Assembly: GCA_035602155.1 (NCBI GenBank)
Contig: DATNMW010000250.1
Span: 47,240 to 111,239 of the forward strand
Direction of reading: 5' to 3'
DNA: 64,000 nucleotides
Origin: Bog-159 sp035602155
Lineage (GTDB): Bacteria; Acidobacteriota; Terriglobia; Bryobacterales; Bryobacteraceae
Numbering within the stretch: position 1 is the stretch's first letter; each line of letters begins with the position of its first letter. The translations under genes were made by a program, and so were the position numbers. The notes under the pieces are model-generated. The model was not told where the DNA came from. It ran no database searches and saw only the letters and a list, made by a program, of their open reading frames with translations. Shown one piece after another: positions 16,094-25,393 of this stretch.

Positions 16094-17218
16094 GTGCGCA
16101 AGATCCTCGTCGTATTCGGCACCCGGCCCGAAGCCATCAAGCTCTGCCCGGTCCTATTGAACCTGCGGCAGGACGCGCACTTTCGGGTGCGTGTCTGCGC
16201 GACCGCGCAGCACCGCGCCATGTTGGATCAAGTATTGGCCGCCTTCGACGTGACGCCGGAATACGACCTCGATTTGATGCAGCCTGGGCAGACACTTGCG
16301 CAGATCACGGCGCGCATCCTGAGAGCAGTCGAGCCAGTGATCAAAGGCGAGCAACCCGACATGCTGCTCGTGCAGGGCGACACCACCACCACGCTCGCCG
16401 GCGCCTTGGCGGCCTTTTACCAACACGTGCCAGTGGGCCATGTGGAAGCCGGACTGCGCACCGGCGATCTGGCGCAGCCATTTCCCGAAGAGATGAACCG
16501 TGTGTTGACCACCCGCCTCGCCGCCTTGCATTTCGCGCCCACCGAACCCGCCAGATGCAATCTGTTGGCCGAGGGTGTCGCCCCGCAGCGCATCTCCGTC
16601 ACCGGCAATTCGGGGATCGACGCGGTCCTCTACGTGCGCGACGCATTGGCGGCGGGGCGGCTGCCCGGATGTACTTGGCCCCAGTTGGATGCATCGAAGA
16701 AACTGATCGTGGTCACCGCGCACCGCCGCGAAAGCTTCGGCGAAGGCTTCGCACAGATCTGCGAAGCACTGGCCCGTCTTGCCCGGCGGGACGATATTCA
16801 GATGATTTATCCGGTGCATCGCAACCCGAATGTCATGGATCCCGTGTACCGGCAATTGGACGGACTGGCGAATGTCTTTCTCGTCGAACCGCTGGATTAC
16901 GTTCCCTTTGTGGACCTGATGCGCCGTGCACACCTGCTGATCACCGATTCAGGCGGCATCCAGGAAGAAGGGCCGTCGCTCGGAAAGCCAATTCTTGTGA
17001 TGCGCGAAAAGACTGAGCGCCCCGAAGCGGTGGCCGCCGGCACGGTGAGATTGGTAGGCACCGATGCGGACCGCATCGTGCGCGAAACCGACCGTTTGCT
17101 TGATGACGAAGCGGAATATAAACGCATGGCGCGCATCCACAATCCGTACGGCGATGGACGCGCCAGCGACCGCATCCGCGAATCGATTGCGGCGTACTTT
17201 GCTAGAGACCTAGTTTAG
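16094..17218 (+). CDS. wecB: UDP-N-acetylglucosamine 2-epimerase (non-hydrolysing)
   Basis: The GTG at 16094 is chosen because it directly precedes KILVVFGTRPEAIKL, the universal WecB N-terminus, and gives 374 residues, the usual length. Other family segments are VQGDTTTTLAGALAAF, HVEAGLRTGD, PEEMNR, TAHRRESFG and SDSGGIQEEGPSLGKP, including the His, Glu and Arg residues of the active site. The enzyme converts UDP-GlcNAc to UDP-ManNAc for surface-polysaccharide synthesis. About 210 bp without a gene separate it from the GT4. Its 3' end overlaps the convergent integrase gene by 17 bp. Confidence 0.93.
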   Translation: MRKILVVFGTRPEAIKLCPVLLNLRQDAHFRVRVCATAQHRAMLDQVLAAFDVTPEYDLDLMQPGQTLAQITARILRAVEPVIKGEQPDMLLVQGDTTTTLAGALAAFYQHVPVGHVEAGLRTGDLAQPFPEEMNRVLTTRLAALHFAPTEPARCNLLAEGVAPQRISVTGNSGIDAVLYVRDALAAGRLPGCTWPQLDASKKLIVVTAHRRESFGEGFAQICEALARLARRDDIQMIYPVHRNPNVMDPVYRQLDGLANVFLVEPLDYVPFVDLMRRAHLLITDSGGIQEEGPSLGKPILVMREKTERPEAVAAGTVRLVGTDADRIVRETDRLLDDEAEYKRMARIHNPYGDGRASDRIRESIAAYFARDLV

Positions 17219-18170
17219 TGGCGGCGTTGTCGCGAAAAAGAGAGCCCTCGCGGATGTATTTCCTCACGGTGGCCAGCGACCGGTGCCCGGTCTGCTTCAT
17301 GATGGCCAACTCGCTGGCGCCATTCATTGCGGCCTGGGTGGCCAAGCCCGCGCGCAGACTGTGGCCGGCGTACTGCATGGTTTCGAGGCCGGCCCGTCCG
17401 GCGGCGCGCTTCACCAGATACGCGACCGAATCCGCGTGCAGGGCTTTGTCGCTCACCCTCCCGAATCGGTCGATGGCTCGGAACGCAGGCCCAGCGGTAA
17501 TGCCCGCCTGGTCCATCCAGTCGCGTAGCGTGCGTACCGGACAGGTACTTGGGTCGGAACCATACGGCAATGCCACCGCTCTTCCCTGCCCTTCCTGGTC
17601 GGTCTTCGATCTGCCGAGCCTTACGATGAGTCCATCCGGCGTCGTTTCGAGATCCTCGACGCGCAGCGCGGCCAGTTCCGATCGTCGAAAGCCTCCGGCA
17701 AACCCTGCCAGCAACAATGCGCGATCGCGCGTCCCTCGTAGGTCCTGCGGCAGTTCCGAGACGATGAGCCGCAGATCCGGCGTCAGAAACGGCTTCTTCC
17801 CACGTTGGGCCGTCCCTTTCTTGCGCTTGATTCCCTTCCAGACTTCGCTGACGACGGCATTCTGCATGGCAGCGGGCGAAGGTAGGCCAGCCGCTTGATG
17901 CGCCCGGTTGATGGTCGTAAGCCGCCGCGTAAGGCTGGACGTCTTGAGCGTCGCCGCGCGATCAGTGAGGTATAGGGCGACCGTCTCCGGCACAGCCGGC
18001 AACGGCGTCAACTGATGGGCCTCGCACCACTCGCGAAAGTCCCGCCAGTCGGCTTGGTAAGCCCGGAGTGTGTTCCCAGCCTTTGCCGCTGCCGCGAATT
18101 CCTGAGCCTGACGTCCGAGCGAAGCCAGCCCTTTATCGGATACAGTTCGGAGTGCTGTGGCCTCAGACAA
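17202..18170 (-). CDS. Tyrosine recombinase / site-specific integrase
   Basis: The 322-residue protein has an N-terminal SAM-like core-binding domain (residues 20-115) and a C-terminal catalytic domain. Visible catalytic residues are R163 (GGFRRSEL), K189 (GRSKTD), H270 and R273 (AGHSLRAG), H296 (TGHRS) and Y305 (VRKYI), so it should be active. It is transcribed away from a perfect 11-bp inverted repeat with a 7-bp spacer that lies 17 bp upstream and resembles a recombination core. It stands inside a polysaccharide locus with no other phage or transposon genes. It may have moved the following small gene or a cassette, which is inference. Confidence 0.92.
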   Translation of the reverse strand: MSEATALRTVSDKGLASLGRQAQEFAAAAKAGNTLRAYQADWRDFREWCEAHQLTPLPAVPETVALYLTDRAATLKTSSLTRRLTTINRAHQAAGLPSPAAMQNAVVSEVWKGIKRKKGTAQRGKKPFLTPDLRLIVSELPQDLRGTRDRALLLAGFAGGFRRSELAALRVEDLETTPDGLIVRLGRSKTDQEGQGRAVALPYGSDPSTCPVRTLRDWMDQAGITAGPAFRAIDRFGRVSDKALHADSVAYLVKRAAGRAGLETMQYAGHSLRAGLATQAAMNGASELAIMKQTGHRSLATVRKYIREGSLFRDNAATKLGL

Positions 18171-18186
18171 TGCGCGATTCTATCAC

Positions 18187-18215
18187 ACTTCTGATAACGT
18201 TCTATTATCAGAAGT
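18187..18215. promoter_or_regulatory. dif-like inverted repeat between integrase and the next gene
   Basis: ACTTCTGATAA (18187-18197) and TTATCAGAAGT (18205-18215) are perfect inverted copies around the 7-bp spacer CGTTCTA. The ATAA..TTAT inner ends and 11-bp arms are the layout of XerCD/dif and other tyrosine-recombinase core sites. It could instead be an operator for the two divergent genes. Confidence 0.55.
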
Positions 18216-18276
18216 ATAAAGAATGACCATATTTCGCGGGTGCGCACAACCGCCGTCACTGTGCTATCTTGGGACG

Positions 18277-18777
18277 GTGCCCGATAAACCCACATGGTTT
18301 GGGCGGTTAGACCAAATCATCGCCGAACTTGGCGACCTCCCTTGGCCCTGGGTGGATCGTGAAACCCTGCAGTCTCTCATGCAGGTTGGTCCAAGAAGAG
18401 CCCAGCAAATATTGCGGCCTTGCGTTACGCGCCAGGTTGGGGCTAACGGAGTGGCTGGCCGAGACGAACTGATCGCACATTTGAAGCGCCTGGCGGCCGG
18501 CGACGAAGCGCACTACGAGCGGCGCCGCCGCCAAAGGCTGGCCCAGGTTTTGGATGGGCTGCGGCAAACGGCACTGGCTCAGCCGAAGGTACTGGTGGAA
18601 GCGCCGACTACCGTGCTTAATCAGCGATTTGCCGGCCTGCCGGATGGCGTTTCGGTATCGCCAGGGGCAATTTCGATAACCTTCTCTTCGCCGAACGAGG
18701 CGCTGCAGAGACTGCTCGCTCTGGCCATGGCGATTGGCAACGATTTCACCGAATTCGAGCGGATGGCCGCCACATGA
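18277..18777 (+). CDS. Small protein of unknown function, possible DNA-binding helix-turn-helix
   Basis: The GTG at 18277 (VPDKPTWFGRLDQ) is preferred over ATG 18223, because the latter lies only 8 bp from the dif-like palindrome and its extra N-terminus (MTIFRGCAQPPSLCYLG) reads like promoter DNA. The 166-residue product contains LQSLMQVGPRRAQQILRPCV, which could form a helix-turn-helix, then a basic helix (HYERRRRQRLAQVL) and a C-terminal globular part with ISITFSSPNEALQRLLALAMAI. No family is recognised. It overlaps the deacetylase-like gene by ATGA and is therefore co-translated with it. It might be a cargo or accessory gene of the integrase region. Confidence 0.6.
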   Translation: MPDKPTWFGRLDQIIAELGDLPWPWVDRETLQSLMQVGPRRAQQILRPCVTRQVGANGVAGRDELIAHLKRLAAGDEAHYERRRRQRLAQVLDGLRQTALAQPKVLVEAPTTVLNQRFAGLPDGVSVSPGAISITFSSPNEALQRLLALAMAIGNDFTEFERMAAT

Positions 18778-19739
18778 TTCAACCTGTAGAGTCGTTTCAA
18801 CCACAGGGGTCGAATAGAGTGCTGTGGCCCGACGGCAAATCGTTCGCCTTCACCATCTTCGACGATCCGGATTCGCAAACCCTGGAAGCCGGCCGCGAAG
18901 TCTACGCCCTCTTGACCGACCTCGGGTTCCGCACCACCAAAGGGGTATGGCCAATCCGCGGTTCGGGAACGCCTTCCGACCATGGCGGCACGTGCGCCGA
19001 ACCAGCCTACCGCGCCTGGGTGCAAGACCTCCAACGGAAAGGGTTTGAGATTGGCCTGCACAACGCAACCCTGCATACATCCATCCGTGAACAGACCCAG
19101 TTGGGCCTGGAGACATTCGCGGAGTACTTCGGCGGGTATCCCGTTACCCTGGCCCAGCATTACTATTGCGACGAAAACATTTACTGGGGCGACCAGCGTG
19201 TCAGCGGCCTCTACCGCCTGCTTTATAGCGCTATGACGCGCGGCCGGAACCGCCATCGATTCCACGGAAACATCCCCGGACACCCGGAGTTCTGGGGCGA
19301 CCTCTGCCATCGACATATTCGCTACGTGCGCAATTTCACCTTCTCCGAAACCAACACGCTGCGCGCCTGTCCCTATATGCCTTACCATGATCCCGGCCGG
19401 CCGTATGTGAACTATTGGTACGCTTCCTCGGAGGGCGCCACAGTAGAGCCCTTTGCGGATAGGATCGGCGAAGCCCACCTGGACCGGTTGGAGGCCGATG
19501 GTGGAGCGTGCATCATGTACACACACTTCGGCCTCGGTTTTTGGGACGGTAGAATACACCCGCGATTCGCCGAGCTGATGACCAGCCTGGCGAGAAGGAA
19601 CGGCTGGTTCGTGCCGGTTTCAGAACTCCTCGATTACCTGCTGGACCTGCGCGGCGGCCAATCGGTATTGCTGGCGGGGCAGAGGCGCGAACTGGAGAGG
19701 CGCTGGCTGCTACACAAGGTCCGCTTCGGCAACGCCTGA
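18774..19739 (+). CDS. Polysaccharide-deacetylase-like (NodB-fold) protein
   Basis: The 321-residue protein begins with SFAFTIFDDPDSQT, the position of the NodB motif-1 Asp pair, and has GFEIGLHNATLH near 100 (H.xxxH-type metal-binding motif 2), followed by a beta/alpha-barrel pattern and MYTHFGLGFW near 250. This supports a carbohydrate-esterase-4-like fold acting on N-acetylated sugars, though some substitutions make it a divergent member. No signal peptide is evident. The 3' end overlaps the convergent YfhO-like gene by 30 bp. Role in trimming a surface glycan is inferred from the neighbours. Confidence 0.75.
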   Translation: MIQPVESFQPQGSNRVLWPDGKSFAFTIFDDPDSQTLEAGREVYALLTDLGFRTTKGVWPIRGSGTPSDHGGTCAEPAYRAWVQDLQRKGFEIGLHNATLHTSIREQTQLGLETFAEYFGGYPVTLAQHYYCDENIYWGDQRVSGLYRLLYSAMTRGRNRHRFHGNIPGHPEFWGDLCHRHIRYVRNFTFSETNTLRACPYMPYHDPGRPYVNYWYASSEGATVEPFADRIGEAHLDRLEADGGACIMYTHFGLGFWDGRIHPRFAELMTSLARRNGWFVPVSELLDYLLDLRGGQSVLLAGQRRELERRWLLHKVRFGNA

Positions 19740-22673
19740 ACCCGGCCTCCGTCTGCGCCACACGGCGAACCCAGCCACGCAGATGAGCGCCACCCCGGAA
19801 ATCGCCGCTCCGGCCGCAAAAGAAGCGGGTTCATAAGCGAACCGCACCAAATGCCTGCCGGGCTGCAGCAGCACACCGCGGAATAGGTAATTCGCAGTGA
19901 TCCAGTGCGACCGCCGTCCATCGACGTACACCTTCCAGCCGGGGTAGTCGCTGTCGTTCAGCACCAACAAGGCGGGACGCTCCACCGCCGCATCGATCTT
20001 CACTTCCTGCGAAGTGTACGACAGAATTCTGGCAGCGCGCACTCGCTCGCGGGGTAGGGTGTTGAGATGCCCAATCGCCGGCATATCCGTGGTTTCCAGA
20101 CCGGTTGAGGAAACTACCGCAGTTTGAAATATGTCGAAATCCGGAGATCCCAGGCTAGCCAGCGCCGCCGCGTCATCCTGCGCCACTTCCACGCTGGAAA
20201 ACAAAGCCGCCCGCGGAAGGTAGTCGGGGTATTCATAAATCTTGATCTCGTGGTCGTAAACCTGACGGAACGCCTTTTGTGCAACGTCGCCGTTGAATCG
20301 CGGGTCGCCCCAACCCGCCCAAGCCGCACAAGTGTCCCCTTTTGGCCCCGCCGTGGTCGTGAACAGCAACTCCACGGTCTGTCCCATGTACGCGCTCAGA
20401 TCGACCAACCCCGGAATCCAGCGGCGCTCCGCCGGATTGTGCTTGGGATCGATATAACGGTCGTACAGCGACCGAATCCGTCCGGCGCTGTCCCGTATTT
20501 CTAGCCGGAACTCCACGCCGTCTCCGCAGAGCGGCATGGATCCGTCGTAAACAGAGGGCTGCATGGCCAGGCTGAAAGAGAACTCGCGGCTGGCAGGTGT
20601 GACGGTAATCTTGAACGGTAGCCGCTCGTAGATCGGGTGCTCATATAGAACCGCCTTGGTCTCCCCGGAAATAGTGAATGTCCGGACTTCGATCAGGTTT
20701 TCCCGTCCCGGCAACAGCCGGCCCTCATTCTGCCGGACAATCTCCGGCGCCCGCCCTGGCGTTAATATATACGGTTCCAGCGACAAGAGAAATTTCACCG
20801 ATGAGAGTTGCAGCAGCCGCTGCTTGAGGGGGCTATCGAAAGGCGGCCACCGCAAACCCGTGAAGCTGTTAACGAGATCCCCGCGTGCCCCCGGAGGTAT
20901 GTCCTCCCGCAAGAAGAACCGAATAAAATCATAGTATTTGCGGTAATACAGGGCATCCACTCCGCGTATATCGCCGAGCTGAAAAACGCCGGACCAGTCG
21001 GGATGCAGAATTCCTTTTCTTCCGACGACGCGCTCTTCAGATCCGGTCCCGGCCTTCAGATAATCGATGTAGGGGGCGCCCCGGTACGGATTCGCATCGT
21101 CGCTGGCCGAGTCTGTCAAACCATAGTAAACCGGATAAATGTAGTCACCGGCCACCTCCACCGCCAGTAGAGCCACCAGCGCGGCAGACAGCCATGTCTG
21201 GGAAGCGGGGCGGGCCGGGCCAAGTAGAACGAGCGCCGCCAGGAACAACAGCGCGCCGGCGCCCGCTAGGCTCAAATAAAACTCATGCAGGCGTACGTTT
21301 GCGGCTCGCACCGGGAACCATGAAAACGCCAGGGCCCCGACTAACATTCCAAAGACAATCAAAATCGATACGATGAGGCGACGGCGGTTTATCGTGTCCG
21401 TCAAGACACAATGGATGCCGCATGCGCACAGCACGGCAAGCGCGAAGGCCAAAAGTGGTTCGTCGTACTTCGGAAACAGGATCAATTGCCAAAACGGCAG
21501 ATGCCCGATCCAATTGATTATGGGCGCGCCGTACCGCTTTAGAACGATAACTGCGGCGGATCCAAAAAAGAAAAGCGTGAGGCGCCGTTTGCCGGCAAAG
21601 CGTTTTTCGAGCCTCCTAGTGAGACCTGCCAGCGCCACGACCGCAAAAAGGATCTGAACGACTCCCATAAAACCCCGCAGACTGGCGATCCCGCCAAGGC
21701 CGGGAGCGACGGAAGGCCCGGCTCCGAAGAGCATGGGCATGACATAAGTGAAGAGCGAGATACCTAACGCGTCGTGCGCCAGGCCAGGCACGTATCCATT
21801 CAGGTTCGCGGGCTGATGCGTGTTGAAAGAAAGCCTCGTGAATTCGAAAAATGGAACCAGGAGAAAGGCCGCCAGCGCCAGTCCCAGTCCTTGAACGAAG
21901 AGGAAGTACTTCAGTTGAGTGACTCGTGCGGTGCGCGTATGCGGACCCGCGGCCAGCCGGAAGAAGAAGTAGGCGCCGCAAAATGCCAGAGCCAGAAACG
22001 CGCTTTCCGGCATGCCACCCACAATACAAAGGAAGGTAACTGCGATCGACAGCATCGCGTTGCCGGCGCTTTGCTCGCGTAACAGGCGCTCCGTGGCTAG
22101 AAACATGGCGGGAACAAGCATCTCCACGCTCAAATGCGGCATGTTGTAAAAGAGGATATAGTAGCCCGACAACATGCAGGCGACGCCGCCGGCTATGGAG
22201 GGGACAAAAGGCAGAAAAAGACGCAAGAAAAGGTACGTACAGAAGCCCGTCACAAGAAAGCGGGCGAGGATGAAGAAATTGTAAGTCCGCGGCCCGGGAA
22301 CCATGGCATACAGGAAGAAGAGAGGGCTGAACGGCTGCGACTGCATGTCCGCGGCTAGGGGCGCCCCGTACGATTCGTAAGGATTCCAAAGCGGCAAATG
22401 TTTTTCGTGCAAGTAAACATGGTGGACCAACGCCGCATACGGCTCCGGTAGCCAGGCGGCGGCCCCCGAGTCGTTGCTGCGAGGAATGGCAGGTCCTGGG
22501 CGGCTGCCGTAGAAGGCGCCATCGGGCAGGATACTGGCCGTAATGCCGCGCGATGCGGTGAGCAGAGTCTTATTTCCCCAGATGAAAGGAAAGAAGCACA
22601 GGTGCAATGCCAGGATGAGTAAGAGTGCGGCGGAAAAAGTCTGGCGTTTGGCCAGCCAGGCGCTTACCTCCAT
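19710..22673 (-). CDS. YfhO-family integral membrane protein (987 aa)
   Basis: The start ATG 22673 (MEVSAWLAKRQTF) follows the upstream gene with a 10-bp overlap and leads directly into the first membrane helix (AALLLILALHLCFFPFIWG). About a dozen hydrophobic segments fill the first 580 residues, with the periplasmic-loop motif HLPLWNPYESYGAP near 85 that is typical of the YfhO/GT-C group. A large soluble C-terminal region follows, ending with a final membrane helix (AAISGVALICVAGFAVW). YfhO proteins are implicated in lipid-linked sugar transfer to cell-wall polymers in Firmicutes. Here a polyprenyl-phosphate-sugar-using transferase is a reasonable inference. Confidence 0.88.
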   Translation of the reverse strand: MEVSAWLAKRQTFSAALLLILALHLCFFPFIWGNKTLLTASRGITASILPDGAFYGSRPGPAIPRSNDSGAAAWLPEPYAALVHHVYLHEKHLPLWNPYESYGAPLAADMQSQPFSPLFFLYAMVPGPRTYNFFILARFLVTGFCTYLFLRLFLPFVPSIAGGVACMLSGYYILFYNMPHLSVEMLVPAMFLATERLLREQSAGNAMLSIAVTFLCIVGGMPESAFLALAFCGAYFFFRLAAGPHTRTARVTQLKYFLFVQGLGLALAAFLLVPFFEFTRLSFNTHQPANLNGYVPGLAHDALGISLFTYVMPMLFGAGPSVAPGLGGIASLRGFMGVVQILFAVVALAGLTRRLEKRFAGKRRLTLFFFGSAAVIVLKRYGAPIINWIGHLPFWQLILFPKYDEPLLAFALAVLCACGIHCVLTDTINRRRLIVSILIVFGMLVGALAFSWFPVRAANVRLHEFYLSLAGAGALLFLAALVLLGPARPASQTWLSAALVALLAVEVAGDYIYPVYYGLTDSASDDANPYRGAPYIDYLKAGTGSEERVVGRKGILHPDWSGVFQLGDIRGVDALYYRKYYDFIRFFLREDIPPGARGDLVNSFTGLRWPPFDSPLKQRLLQLSSVKFLLSLEPYILTPGRAPEIVRQNEGRLLPGRENLIEVRTFTISGETKAVLYEHPIYERLPFKITVTPASREFSFSLAMQPSVYDGSMPLCGDGVEFRLEIRDSAGRIRSLYDRYIDPKHNPAERRWIPGLVDLSAYMGQTVELLFTTTAGPKGDTCAAWAGWGDPRFNGDVAQKAFRQVYDHEIKIYEYPDYLPRAALFSSVEVAQDDAAALASLGSPDFDIFQTAVVSSTGLETTDMPAIGHLNTLPRERVRAARILSYTSQEVKIDAAVERPALLVLNDSDYPGWKVYVDGRRSHWITANYLFRGVLLQPGRHLVRFAYEPASFAAGAAISGVALICVAGFAVWRRRRPGSGVAEADLV

Positions 22674-24400
22674 GCGGCCGGCTCCGCAAGATCCTGCAAT
22701 TCCAACCCGGCATCCTCCAGATTGCGCCCGAGGTGGGGACTGTAAAACGGATCGCCGCGCTCCAGGCAGGCGGCCCAGCGCTGCTCGAATAAATAGCGTT
22801 CTTCCAGACGGACGCCCGCCTGGCGCGATTGGCACTCATAGTGGCGCAATAGAGCCGCCGGTTCCACGATCACTTCGTAGCCGGCTTGACGCGCCCGCAG
22901 GCACAAGTCCACGTCATTATAGTTTACCGGGAACGATTCGTCGAAGCCGCCCAGTTCCTTGAAAACGCTCTTGCGGATCGCCAGACACGCGCCGGTCACG
23001 GCGCTGACGTTGCGCGTGAACGGCAGCCAGTTCCAATACGGGGAGCCAAAGGTGTTGCGATGCAAATGTCCGGCGCCTTCCATAATGCCGATAACCATGC
23101 CTGCATGCTGGATAGCGCCCGATGGGTATACCAGCTTCGCGCCGACAGCCCCCACCTCACGCCGGCTAACGTGCGCCAGCATGGCGGTTAGCCATTCGGA
23201 TTCGAGCGGCTCGACATCGTCGTTCATAAAGACCAACACGTCGCCGGTAGCCTGCCTGGCGCCCAGATTATTCATGGCCGCAAAGTTAAATGGCCCCGAA
23301 TATGGCACGCGCGTGCAGGCGCGAGCATCCAGAAGCCGGTCCATCGCCGGGATGTCGCCTGCGCGGTGCTGCACGATCACCAGTTCCCGGTGGGCGTGCG
23401 CGGTGCGCTTGTCGATCGCCTCCAGGCAACGCTTGAGGAGTTTCGCATTCCGCGAACAAATGATCAGGCTGGCGCGCAAGCCGTCGGGGACGGACCAGCG
23501 GACGCGATAGGTGTTGGGAAAGGCGCCCGACGTCACCACTGCCTGGGCATCGCGCCGCGCGGCCGCTTCCGAAAGAGCCTTTAGTCCGGCAGCTTGCGTA
23601 TAGGGTTTGGCTGCGGCATCCAGAGCCGTCGAATCCGGGTGCTGCCGCCAGTGATAAAGTACTCGCGGAATGTGCCGGATCGCCCCCGGCCGCGCGGCCA
23701 GGCGCAGGGCCAGATCGTAATCCTGGCTGCCGTCAAATCCGGCGCGAAACCAGCCCAGTTCCCGCAGCGTCCGGTTGCGGACCACCAGTAAATGGCCCAG
23801 GTACATGCCGCATCGCAGCAGGTCCAAAGAGAATGCGGGCTTGAAGATCGGCTGCACCCGGCGGCCCTGGCTGTCCAGGTAATCTTCGTCGCTATACAAC
23901 AGGTCGGGTTGCGAATCCTGGACGGCTTGGGCCACGCAATCGAGCGCGTGCGGCGCCAGTACGTCATCCTGATCCAGGAAACCGGTGTATTCTCCGCCAG
24001 CCAATTCCCCCGCCCGGTTCAAAGCACCCGCAATGCCCAAGCGCTCGCCGGATCTTACAAAGCATATGCGGGGCTCGGTCGACATCAAGGCGGTAAAATA
24101 ATCGTCCACCCAATCCTGTGTGGAGGCATCGTCGCACACACAGAGTTGCCAGCAGCCGTAGGTCTGATGGAGGACCGAGGCAACCGCCGCTTCCAACCAG
24201 TCCCGTCGGGGATTGTGCACCGGCAGAATCAGGCTGATGAGCGGTTCTCTGGTGCGTCTCCGCTCGCCTAGCGCCGGTTCGCTTTCCACCCATAGCCGGT
24301 AACGGTCCGCCGTGAAATGAGGATTCACCAACTTTAGATAGAGCGGATGCAAGGGAGAATGCAGGAGCAATTGGCCCAGCCGCCCTTTCCAATCCCCCAA
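22664..24400 (-). CDS. Tandem family-2 glycosyltransferase (two GT2 domains)
   Basis: Coordinates use TTG 24400, the first conventional start, but the frame stays open and protein-like up to 24655 (LEEALSCIETGERQAV, ELERRLLDIENSRFLRTLQ), so the true N-terminus is probably about 80 residues longer. No ATG, GTG or TTG exists there; a CTG at 24643 behind GAGGAAGGA is the best candidate. GT2 domain 1 has LILPVHNPRRDW, CDDAST, FLDQDDVLAP and DGSQDYDL. Domain 2 has LIICSRN, VFMNDDVEP and a VDLCLRARQAGY end. Both retain DXD-type residues, so each may add one sugar. It lies directly downstream of the exporter ATPase gene and couples to the YfhO-like gene. Confidence 0.88.
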   Translation of the reverse strand: MGDWKGRLGQLLLHSPLHPLYLKLVNPHFTADRYRLWVESEPALGERRRTREPLISLILPVHNPRRDWLEAAVASVLHQTYGCWQLCVCDDASTQDWVDDYFTALMSTEPRICFVRSGERLGIAGALNRAGELAGGEYTGFLDQDDVLAPHALDCVAQAVQDSQPDLLYSDEDYLDSQGRRVQPIFKPAFSLDLLRCGMYLGHLLVVRNRTLRELGWFRAGFDGSQDYDLALRLAARPGAIRHIPRVLYHWRQHPDSTALDAAAKPYTQAAGLKALSEAAARRDAQAVVTSGAFPNTYRVRWSVPDGLRASLIICSRNAKLLKRCLEAIDKRTAHAHRELVIVQHRAGDIPAMDRLLDARACTRVPYSGPFNFAAMNNLGARQATGDVLVFMNDDVEPLESEWLTAMLAHVSRREVGAVGAKLVYPSGAIQHAGMVIGIMEGAGHLHRNTFGSPYWNWLPFTRNVSAVTGACLAIRKSVFKELGGFDESFPVNYNDVDLCLRARQAGYEVIVEPAALLRHYECQSRQAGVRLEERYLFEQRWAACLERGDPFYSPHLGRNLEDAGLELQDLAEPAAWR

Positions 24401-24655
24401 GAACCGGCCGGGCCATTGCAGGGTGCGCAGGAACCGGCTATTCTCAATGTCGAGTAGCCGCCTCTCTAACTCCGCGTAATGCCGGACCGCCTGCCTCTCG
24501 CCTGTTTCGATGCACGAAAGGGCCTCTTCCAGAAATCCTGCGAGCGTCAGCAGTTCCTGCCGCGCCGGCGGAGAATCCGTGCGGCGCAGCAGCTCCCGCA
24601 GTTCTGCGATTGCCCGGCGTAGCTGTGTAGTGTTTGCGGCCAGTCCTTCCTCACA

Positions 24656-25387
24656 TTACGCAGTTGCGGTTTGGCGCCCCGCATACGCTTCCAATACATC
24701 GCCTACCGTACCACTCAGGATCAATTCGCCATGGTCTAGCCATATGGCGCGGTCGCACAACTGCCGGATCATACCCGAATGCGATACGCACAGCAGAGTC
24801 TTCCCCGCATTTCGGAATTCGTGTACCTTATCGATGCATTTGGCCTGAAACGCCGCGTCGCCCACCGCCAGGACCTCGTCGATCAGCAGAATATCGGGAT
24901 CCCTGTTTGCGGCCACGGAAAACGCCAGACGCATCACCATGCCTGTGGAGTAGGTCCGCAATGGCTCATCGATGAATTCACGGATCCCCGAGAACTCCAC
25001 GATGCGTTCGAACGCCTCGACCGTCTGCCTGCGCGACAAACCAAGTAGCGCGGCATTTAACCGGACATTCTCCCGTCCCGTGAGATCGGGATGAAAACCC
25101 GATCCCAATTCCAGTAAAGCGGCCAACTGCCCGCTCACTGCAACAGTGCCTCCGTCGGGCTGCGAGATGCCCGCCACGAGACCCAGCAACGTGCTTTTGC
25201 CGGCTCCGTTGCTCCCAATAACGGCGAGGCTCTCACCGCGCTCCACGGAAAAGGAAACGTGTTTTAGCGCGAAGAACGGATCGTCCTTTTGCCGCGCGAA
25301 AAATCGCGTGAGATGATTGCGTAGCAGCATCTGCCCGGGATGGCGGGCGAATCTCTTGGAGACGTTGTGAAATTCAATCACGCTCAT
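24656..25387 (-). CDS. Polysaccharide ABC exporter, ATP-binding subunit
   Basis: A complete 243-residue ATPase. The Walker A GSNGAGKST is at 58-66, the Q-loop region LLELGSGFHPDLTG at about 91-104, the signature YSTGM near 145, Walker B ILLIDEV followed by LAVGD near 165, and a switch His (CVSHS) near 200. The GSGFHPDLTGREN segment and LAVGDAAFQ.K are typical of the Wzt/TagH group that exports O-antigen-like or teichoic-acid-like polymers with a two-gene permease partner, which is the adjacent upstream gene (6-bp gap). It lacks the C-terminal carbohydrate-binding domain of long Wzt proteins, so chain-end recognition would need another protein. Confidence 0.93.
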   Translation of the reverse strand: MSVIEFHNVSKRFARHPGQMLLRNHLTRFFARQKDDPFFALKHVSFSVERGESLAVIGSNGAGKSTLLGLVAGISQPDGGTVAVSGQLAALLELGSGFHPDLTGRENVRLNAALLGLSRRQTVEAFERIVEFSGIREFIDEPLRTYSTGMVMRLAFSVAANRDPDILLIDEVLAVGDAAFQAKCIDKVHEFRNAGKTLLCVSHSGMIRQLCDRAIWLDHGELILSGTVGDVLEAYAGRQTATA

Positions 25388-25393
25388 GATTTC

